From Dimorphilus gyrociliatus (lineage: Eukaryota; Annelida; Polychaeta; Dinophilidae): a stretch of 25,231 nt of DNA. Shown in pieces: positions 18,228 to 25,231 of this stretch; the stretch's first letter is position 1, and every line of letters starts with the position of its first letter. The translations under genes and the position numbers were made by a program. Location of the stretch: the NCBI GenBank assembly GCA_904063045.1, contig CAJFCJ010000050.1, forward strand, positions 134,131-159,361, written 5' to 3'. The notes under the pieces are model-generated. The model had not been told where the DNA came from and ran no database searches. It worked only from the letters and a program-made list of their open reading frames with translations.

Positions 18228-18550
18228 TTTACTCTGATTACTGAGAGAGATAGAGGCAGGATGAATAGGATCATAAAGAAATTAAAAAGAAATAAGGAAA
18301 GGGTGATAGAAGGAAAGATTTAAAATGAATTAGAAATAGATGTAAGCATTGCAACAATTCAAAGGGAGCTGAAAAGTCAAAATTTGAAATAATGGTTTGG
18401 GGACTTATAACCTCTTATGAGATATTTGAAATATGGAGGATGAAGAAAAAACTGAATTCTGAACAGTTTCTAAGCCTCATGCAGAGATGTAAGGTTTATA
18501 AATGGTCTAATCCAATTCAATTGCTTCACCGTCATGAAGCTGTTGAATGA
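18228..18550 (+). pseudogene. Tc1/mariner transposase scrap, internally deleted
   Basis: First part L-I-T-E-R-D-R-G-R-M-N-R-I-I-K-K-L-K and V-S-I-A-T-I-Q-R-E-L-K reads as the second helix-turn-helix of Tc1-like transposases, with a TAA at about 18321. After a frame change comes I-M-V-W-G-L-I-T-S, the V-M-V-W-G motif of the catalytic domain; the first catalytic Asp region between them is deleted. It stops at 18548. It is a different lineage from the Tc1 at 7423. No terminal repeats found. Confidence 0.6.
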
Positions 18551-18602
18551 ATGGATCTTTAACCATCAGCTGGTTCTTTAAACAACTAGAACTAGAACTT
18601 AA

Positions 18603-18690
18603 TTTTACTCAATACATATTATTTGGACGAAATACTTGTGTTTTGTGGATTAATTTCCACCAAAATTACATTTATTACAACTATTTGTCA
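18603..18690 (+). repeat. Direct repeat partner of 4066-4150
   Basis: TTTTACTCAATACATATT then GAAATACT, TGTGTTTTGT and GATTAATTTC in matching order and spacing. Origin unknown. Confidence 0.55.
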
Positions 18691-18699
18691 ATAAATTTA

Positions 18700-19784
18700 A
18701 AAAGCTGTATTTGTGTGAGTTTGATTTTTTTTTGCAGATTTGACATTGATAAAAATGTAGAAAAGGTAAGAACAAAAAATTTTACTGTACCTTACAAATT
18801 CAAATTCTTGAATGTTCATTAAATGAAAATAGTTCAATTACTAAATTAGTAATTATTGGCTCTAAATTAACCTAATGAACATTGGCATGAGATCCAACAT
18901 TACAATAAATGTTCTAATGAGGTATGATTTGATTATTTTAAAAAGCCAAGATGGATTAGCAACATTTGGAAAATAAATAAATTTAAATATTTTTTCGCTG
19001 AAACCGGAAATACAATATGTAAGGAAAAATATTTGAAATATAAATAACATTGTATTATAATATTATTACTTTTGACTTGCTTTTCCTTATCAGACTCAAA
19101 GGGAGCAAGACTCAAATCCTTCCAGTTGTATTTTTTTATTTTCTTAAATCACTTATATTGAAATTATTTCTAATGTTTTAAACCTCTAATAATAAAGGTT
19201 AGTAATCAATACATGGCCATCCTAAACACAAACAGTGACCCATTAACCTTATACTTCTATCTTCTTTCTAAGCTTAACAAATCCTTACAACCTTTTTGCC
19301 ATATTGATGTAAAATTTGAAATGTACTGATAAAATAACTTATTCCACAATATGCCTTTAGACAAAATTATGTTTACCTGCAATCTTTTATAGAAATACAC
19401 TCAATATATAAATTTTTTAATAACTATTTTATCTAGAAGTATATCTGATTAATGCATGTTGTGTATTAATAGTATTACATATGTAAAACTGCTTAATATC
19501 AAGTAAAATTTATAACAAAAGCACATTCAATTGATTTAATTTCAATGTAAGTTAATAAATTTATTAGTTAATCAACCTTAATATTAAAGTTAAAGATTCA
19601 AATAACCCTCCCTATTTGTTTATAATTTGAAACAATATGTTGCTGTTCATTGTATTTGCAACATGCTAAAAAAAAGTAGATCAACAGACAACAGAAAACG
19701 TCCCCAAGCGAGATTTTTGAAAGCAACATTTTGGATTGAAAAATGATTGGAAGGAGTCGAGTAGCTTTTGATTTATAGTTAGGG
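18700..19784. other. Gene-poor AT-rich stretch
   Basis: Only short, motif-free ORFs on both strands; no repeats matching the rest of the window were noticed. Confidence 0.45.
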
Positions 19785-19845
19785 GGTTCCATCTAAGGGT
19801 TAGGGAAATACAAGGGCTAGGTTAGGGTTAGAATTAAACCATGTA
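19785..19845 (-). repeat. Telomere-like interstitial repeat
   Basis: Contains TAAGGGTTAGGG and GGTTAGGGTTAG on the plus strand, i.e. CCCTAA-type units in the opposite orientation to the copies at 2999 and 20174. Confidence 0.5.
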
Positions 19846-19879
19846 TTTGGGAACATTTTCTGTAATATCCAGGTCAACG

Positions 19880-19975
19880 CCGCTTATCTTTACCAGTGCC
19901 ATCAGCACAGCTCACTAATTGATCAATACTACTCATCTATTGTGTAATAGAGCTGACAAATGAATGTGTACACAT
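19880..19975 (+). repeat. Dispersed repeat family 'R2', copy 4
   Basis: Full-length-looking match to the reverse complement of 3640-3760: GCTTATCTTTACCAGTGCC through TGAATGTGTACACAT. Confidence 0.6.
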
Positions 19976-20173
19976 ATCCCACTCCAGTGGTGTAATTTTT
20001 AATCAGATCCACATCATATTGTGCTCATCTAATATCATCATTATATCAATCTGTTTTAGTTCATAAATTTAAGCCTGTATTAGACTTGGCTATGAAATGC
20101 AACTAGATACCAACAGATCAACCTATCAATGGTGCTATGTTTTCAGGGAATTACTCTACCAGTTGAAGTTAGA

Positions 20174-20265
20174 TGTGACAGAAAACATCCACTAATGAGT
20201 GCTTTTTTCCTAACCCTAACCCTGCCCTTGGCTGTACCTAGCTTTTTCCATTACCCCTAACCTTT
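20174..20265 (+). repeat. Dispersed repeat with telomere-like CCCTAA motifs, second copy
   Basis: GTGACAGAAAACATCCAC, AGTGCTTTTT, CCTAACCCTAACCCTG and GCTGTACC as at 2999-3092. It ends in a small hairpin, CCCCTAA facing TTAGGGG. Confidence 0.6.
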
Positions 20266-20272
20266 AGGGGAG

Positions 20273-20630
20273 ACACCCCAAAGTACAAATCAGTTGCTGT
20301 CTTCTTCCTCCTAACCATTTCTCAATCTAAAATCTAGTCTTGAAATTTCTCATTTGTTCACATTTTATATCAACGCCATTTAAGTTTACTTAACAAATAT
20401 TCAAAAATGAAGGATAAGATCAATAAATAAATAATGTAACTTATTGTTTTTCAATAAAGACTTGAACAATCCTGTTTCATGCTAACATATTCCATGCATC
20501 ATCATATTATAACTGTAATGATTCAAAGTACAGTGAATTATGTGTCAGTCTGACAGAATACAACAATTGACTACAATATCTTTAACACAGCCTAGCATTG
20601 AGAGTATGATATTCAATAAATGTTTTTTTA
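20273..20630. other. Spacer downstream of the receptor gene
   Basis: No gene or repeat supported. It separates the telomere-like repeat from the receptor's 3' end. Confidence 0.45.
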
Positions 20631-20633
20631 CTA

Positions 20634-20639
20634 TTTATT
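20634..20639 (-). terminator. Poly(A) signal of the receptor gene
   Basis: AATAAA on the minus strand, overlapping the last base of the TGA stop (20641-20639). It supports 20639 as the 3' end of the coding region and implies a 3' UTR of only a few tens of bases. Confidence 0.65.
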
Positions 20640-21168
20640 CACAAAGAATGCATCCTTCTCCTTAGCAAAGTAGAACTAAGTTCACCAAAAGAGAAGATAT
20701 TAGCTCTGAGATCATTTTCCCCTTTTGAAGGAACAATATCTTCAGAAAAGAAAATAAATTCAGTATCTTTTTCCTCATTCTGAAATAATTATTACTTTTG
20801 GTTAATCCTAAAAATATAAAATATATGTAAAATTGATTTACTTTGAAGAATATCATATCTGGACAAATTTGATTCTTAAAGCAATAATTATACTCATGAA
20901 AACATGATATAACAGTTAGTGTTACTTTTAAAATTTTTGATATGTTGTATAGATCATGCAAGTTGCCAAATGAATCCAAAGTTTTATAGTCTTTTTGATA
21001 TATAACAGTAAACTTTGTTGTTTTCAGTTTTTTAAAAAATTCAATGACTTTTTTTGAACAAAAGAAAAGAAAAATTAGAAATATTTTTACAGGAAAAAAA
21101 GCTATAAGGTATGGTTTTTTTTACATGTAAGGCGTTCTTTATAAATTATTTCCTTCTCTCTTGTTTCA
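20639..21168 (-). other. Receptor cytoplasmic tail with faint kinase-like pattern
   Basis: Exons 12-14 encode about 130 residues after TM7. G-N-L-H-D-L, I-L-K-V-T-L-T-V-I-S-C-F-H-E-Y, C-P-D-M-I-F-F and L-R-A-N-I-F-S-F-G-E-L follow the order of the G-S-L, L-x-Y-L-H, P-x-N-I-x-x and D-V-x-S-F-G segments of protein kinases. The VAIK Lys, HRD Asp and DFG are not seen, so any kinase fold would be inactive. The resemblance is weak and could be fortuitous. Confidence 0.35.
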
Positions 21169-24100
21169 CTACAAAATAACAAACTATAGGCTTAATTGTA
21201 AACTTAAATAAATAGGAAATAACATCTTTGTTTTTTGAATTTCCTGTCTACTTAACAGGTGTCTTGAAACTTGAGCATATGAATGAAAAAATGGATTCAA
21301 AATGGAATTGATGGGAACCAATAATAGAATAATTAATGAATATAATTCATTACTCATTGTTACTTTTAGCATTATTGAAATTATTCCTAATAGAAAATAA
21401 TAAAAAAATTGATAATTTAAAATAATTTTTCAAACCTAAAAATGAAATTGGCAATGAACAAAGAAGATTTGATATTATAATTAAATAAACTGATTTTGAC
21501 AAAGATTTTTGAATGGTACTTTTTGAATCAAACAATACTTTTCTCTTTTCAACAACAGTAATAATTTTAAAATAAAAAAAACTGTTTATAATAGAAATTA
21601 CAAATATTGTAATTCCAAAAATCATAAATGAATAAAATGATGAAATTTTTGTATCACTTCTAATATGAAGTTTGAAACAGATTGGGGAATAATTGAAATA
21701 ATGCTAAAGCATTGAAAGGTACTCATTATATTTTGAACTATTTTAAATATTTTTGAGGAAAAAGTTTACTTGAAAGTAAAAGACTGGAAAAAATCCAAAG
21801 AACATACTTAAAATCATTATAAGAAATGATAGAAAATTAATAATCATTTCAGAAAATATTTGTTTCAATGGGGAAACAATTGCAAAATACTTTTGACAGC
21901 TGATCAGAAATAAACTGCTGGTTGAGCACAATAATGAAAAGTTCATTATACTTCCAATAAATTTACATAATTTTCCTGAAGTCCATATGTCCTGCTGTTC
22001 AAAAAAATTACCTTTAAAATATGTATTTGCTGATGCAATGGCAATTAAATAGTTTGATGTCAAGAGGTCAGAGAATGACATTAGAATATAAAATGTATTA
22101 TTTCTCTCCTTTAATGCTATAAAATGAAAGATTAATGTAATGCTATTGAGAAATGTTCCAATTAAACCAAAACACCATAGAAATATGCTTAAATATTTTG
22201 ATGCAATTAGATCAGAGCATGTATTAAAAATTGTAGAAGATGGTTTACAAAATGTCACTGTTTTTGCAAATTTATAAGCAAAACAGCAAGCTCTAAAGTA
22301 ATTACTCTTTAAATTGCGCAATTTTCTCAAATGTTGCATCATATTCTTTAAATTTCTATTTGGAAGTTGACTTAAAGATAAATCAAGAAAATGTATATTA
22401 TTCTTGAAAAAAATATTCTTCTCAACAAAAGTTAAACTACATCCTCTAATATGTAAATTAGTTAACTGTTCAACATTGAAAAAAGTCTCTTTACTTAGAA
22501 AAGTTATATGTGTAAATGATAAATCTAATTCTCTTAGAAAACTGAAAATACTTAAGTTTGATATTGTTCTTAAAGGATTAAAAGAAATATTTAAATTTTC
22601 TAGAATAATTTTTCTGTTTTCTTTTGAAAAGTATTTAAAATATCTTAATTTATTTTTTGATATATTTAAATAAATTAAATTTGGTGTTTTGAAATTTTGA
22701 ATAAAATTTTGAATATCACAATTTATTGCTATTAATTTTGTTAAATGTGTTGAAGTTAATGATTCATTTAATCTAAAATCAATTAGGCTCAAGCCTTTTA
22801 TATGATAATTGATTGTTGATAGTTGAAAAATCATCTTATTTTTTACAAAAATATTTGATTGGCATTGAAATTCATAGGAAAGATGACAAGAACATTCTTT
22901 GGGGCAAACAATTGGATTATTCCACAAACAATATATTTCATCATTTCCTCTTTTACAATTGATTATTCCATCACATACCTTACTTATATTTATATATTTT
23001 TTATCACTCTCACATTTAAAATATCCTTCTGGCTTAAAATTCTCTACAAAAATCCATATTCATTAAAATAGTTCAAGTCACTTGAATAAAATTAATACTG
23101 CAGTTCATTTCATCATCATTATACCAACAATGATTAATTCCATCACAAACTTGTTCAATAGATATACAATATCTAGATGATTGACATAAAAACTCTCCCT
23201 CTAAACAACTTTTTCTCCTACAATATTTAATTGGTGAAAGTGGATCTCTAACTGAAAAAGCCAAATTTCCAAGTGAGTTATACAATATTCTGCAATCTTC
23301 CATTGTGTTTTTAAAATAATTATATCTGCAACAATCAGTTTTCTCTTCAATTTGAAAGTTTTAATAATTTTTTTAGTTCTTCATACCGTTCTACAATTGT
23401 TAACTCAAAATTTTTATCACAATATTTATCATCTTCATCTGTTCCATCAATGCAATCATACACATAATCACAGATAATATGTCTTTCTTTACAAGTATTA
23501 TCACACATGAACTGTGACTTTGGATTACAGACTACAAAAGAATTTTATTATCTCCAATAGCTTGTTAATAATAATATTCACCATGTAAAAGTCCATCTTG
23601 TTGCTGATAAATCACACATTCTTCATCACTTCTGTCATAACAATTTAATTCATTATCACAAATTTTAGATTTTTTAATACACTGTCCATTTTTACAAAAT
23701 CTTATTATTGAGTTATTGAAACAAAAAATAATTTGTCTTTTAATTATTTGAATGTAAAATATTGAAAAAAGAAATCTACTTTTTCAAAGGTGGACAAGTT
23801 TTGTGTTCTGTAAATGATAAAATAGGATTTGTTAGATTAGCTCAAGTTATGATCTTACCACAATAGAGCTCATCTGATTTATCATTACAATCATTTCGAA
23901 AATCACAAACATTTTGATAAGGAATACTTTGGTTATTAGAATAACATTGGAATTTTAATAAATTAGTACAATTAGTCTCATCTTGTCCATTAAAACAATC
24001 ATATTTTCCATCACAAACTTGAACTAATGATATACAATTTTTTTCATTTGAACAGTAAAAACTAGTTTTTGGACAAGATGAGGAAAGAATCATACTTTTC

Positions 24101-25055
24101 ATCCAGTTGCTAATGTTGAGTGTAATGTTGGCTAATTTTTTTTAAAAAATTGCTTGAATATTTAAATTTAAAAAGAGAAATAAATATGCAGGAATATTTG
24201 AAAAAAAATTACTTGGGAATGATTGACAAATTAAAAAAGAGTTAACCATTTTCTTGCATGGTATAGATGTTTTTACATATATTACATCTGATTTATAACC
24301 CACTTTTCTTTTTAAAAGAAAACAATGGCCATTTGGATAGCTTCTAGCTGCAGATGTAGTAAAAATTTGTAGTTCTAAAAGTATGTCGAAGCCTTCTTCT
24401 CTATTAACTTCATAGTAGTTCTATTTGAAGAAATGCTCACTTAGGTGAATAGAGAGATTTTTATAGAAAAGCCAATAGGATAACTGGGTTACATTAGGAT
24501 TTTTTTACACTAAGCCTTTGTTAAACATTTCGCTATTTGTATTCAGTTATCCTTTGAATTATTATTTACTTCTCTATGAGTTCCAGACCAAAAATTCCAT
24601 GGCATATTTGTTGGGGTTGTTAATATATTTTTATCGTTTGCTTGAATTGCTAATTGACAGTAAAATGTTTATGAATGTATCACTTTTGATTGTATAGAAT
24701 GAGATTTTGAAAATTTGTTCCAAAGCAAATTTTCAATTTGACAAATTTAAATTGTTACAATCATTTTCAAAATAAAATTTACCCATTGGAATGTATAGTC
24801 CATTCTTTCTATCAGAGTCTACTGAAGGAAATAGTTCACTTAAAAACATGTTAGAATCTACAAAGTCAAGGGAAAAGAATTTCCAGTAAAATAACATTCT
24901 AAAAATCTTTGAAGCATAGTTGAGTGGTTCATCAATCATGTCTAAATTCATTTTTTTACATTTTTCTTGATAGTCATGAACAGATCCCTTTGTTTTCTCT
25001 TGAATGATGTAATAGCATATATCAAATAATCTAAATTGTGCATTTGGAGGACAAA
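20639..25055 (-). CDS. CTLD-LDLa-LRR seven-transmembrane receptor (LGR/GRL101-like), 5' end outside the window
   Basis: Leucine-rich-repeat GPCR of the LDLa-containing class (relaxin-receptor/GRL101-like), at the cell surface; ligand unknown. Fourteen exons join in phase: 25055-24759, 24649-24570, 24420-24213, 24131-23859, 23807-23780, 23700-23582, 23531-23387, 23325-23099, 23043-21770, 21703-21436, 21386-21257, 21168-21125, 21047-20842, 20779-20639, about 1146 codons. Order of domains: C-type lectin domain, six LDLa modules, LRR N-cap plus about five LRRs, Cys hinge (A-C-C-F..C-S-D-L), TM1-TM7, tail. TM landmarks: L-N-S in TM1, F-S-D-L-L in TM2, Q-K-Y instead of DRY, P-I-C-F in loop 2, P-I-N-S-I-L-N-P-F-F-H in TM7. 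All introns are GT-AG, most 50-100 nt. The signal peptide exon lies beyond the window. Introns around 21168-21257 and 21047-21125 are the least sure. No stops break it, so it is probably functional. Confidence 0.8.
21257..23043 (-). other. Receptor LDLa 6, LRR ectodomain and 7TM exons
   Basis: The exon 23043-21770 holds the last LDLa (V-C-D-G-I-I-N-C..N-D-E-I-Y-C), an LRR N-cap (C-P-K-E-C-S-C), LRRs such as L-I-Y-L-N-I-S-K-N-K-L and L-R-E-L-D-L-S-F, the hinge and TM1-TM4. 21703-21436 adds extracellular loop 2, TM5 and TM6. 21386-21257 adds TM7. Confidence 0.8.
23099..24131 (-). other. Receptor LDL-receptor class A block, five modules
   Basis: Each module has six Cys and most a Ca2+-binding end: V-C-D-G-K-Y-D-C..D-E-T-N-C; V-C-D-F-R-N-D-C..S-D-E-L-Y-C; I-C-D-N-E-L-N-C..S-D-E-E-C; I-C-D-Y-V-Y-D-C..D-E-D-D-K-Y-C; V-C-D-G-I-N-H-C..D-D-E-M-N-C. 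A sixth follows in the next exon. Introns fall inside or between modules, all phase-consistent; the exon at 23807-23780 is only 28 nt. Confidence 0.8.
24213..25055 (-). other. Receptor C-type lectin-like domain, three exons
   Basis: Starts V-C-P-P-N..C-Y-Y-I-I, then Y-Q-E-K-C-K-K-M. Exon 2 gives P-W-N-F-W-S-G-T-H. Exon 3 gives G-H-C-F-L-L-K and I-P-C-K-K-M-V-N-S-F-L-I-C-Q, the last Cys pair of the fold. No E-P-N or W-N-D Ca2+/sugar-binding motif is evident, so carbohydrate binding is doubtful. Confidence 0.7.
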
Positions 25056-25231
25056 CTGCAAAAAAAATAATAATGGCCAATGAGTTGAATTTTTTAAATA
25101 TGATAAATTTATTTTAAATAACTAGATGAGTCTATCTTTGAACACTTGATAAAATAGCTCTCATGAATAGTCTCTTTTATGTTGTTATTTCTGGATTGAG
25201 ACAAATAAAATATGTTTTAGAAATGGATATA
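25056..25231 (-). other. Intron or upstream part of the receptor gene
   Basis: The splice acceptor TTTTTTTTGCAG ends at 25056, so the gene continues to the right. No convincing signal-peptide exon is visible in the remaining bases. Confidence 0.5.

Noticed and set aside
21184-21257. Unspliced continuation of the TM7 frame to a stop at 21184 as the receptor's C-terminus
   Set aside because: Possible, but a donor at 21256 and phase-matched downstream exons ending at AATAAA give a better-supported end; kept as an alternative isoform only.

Overview
This is an AT-rich animal nuclear locus. Genes are split by GT-AG introns of mostly about 50-100 nt, there are no operon-like gene blocks, and decayed transposons fill most of the space. 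Families present: a lectin/LDL-receptor-A/leucine-rich-repeat rhodopsin-type receptor, RNI-type leucine-rich repeats (LRRs), an NLR-like remnant, Tc1 and MULE transposases, and solo LTRs. They suggest a compact invertebrate genome. A rotifer-like or other lophotrochozoan source is a guess; the sequence alone does not fix the species. Interstitial CCCTAA/TTAGGG motifs hint at an animal with TTAGGG telomeres.

Layout. 1-1320: a FLYWCH/MULE transposase remnant split by a 635-bp solo LTR. 1338-2163: a frameshifted fragment resembling the C-terminal part of a NACHT/NLR protein. About 2530-9580 and 13810-17660 are the two arms of a large, partly degraded inverted duplication. In order, both arms carry a broken GPCR fragment, a MULE C-terminal scrap, an RNI-type LRR array (about 11 units left, 4 right), a second LTR-like element and a non-coding tract. 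Later insertions sit in one arm only: an LTR and a 1549-bp Tc1 element (left), a solo LTR and a 373-bp element (right). The opposite arm often shows the pre-insertion state.

The loop between the arms (9580-13810) holds the best small-gene candidate, at about 10260-11315: TATA box, GATA motifs, a 5' UTR exon, then a two-exon coding region for an 85-residue secreted peptide precursor with a Lys-Arg site at the exon junction and four cysteines. It also holds an intron-containing MULE relative with an N-terminal C4HC3-like zinc finger (minus strand, broken).

17700-20630 is gene-poor: dispersed repeats, telomere-like repeat copies and a Tc1/mariner scrap. The right end (20639-25055, minus strand, running off the window) is the best-preserved gene: 14 exons with consistent splice phases encode a C-type lectin domain, six LDL-receptor class A modules, an LRR ectodomain, seven transmembrane helices and a cytoplasmic tail faintly resembling a pseudokinase. 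It ends at a stop codon overlapping AATAAA.

All exon models and family calls come from reading by eye; no alignment or database search was run.
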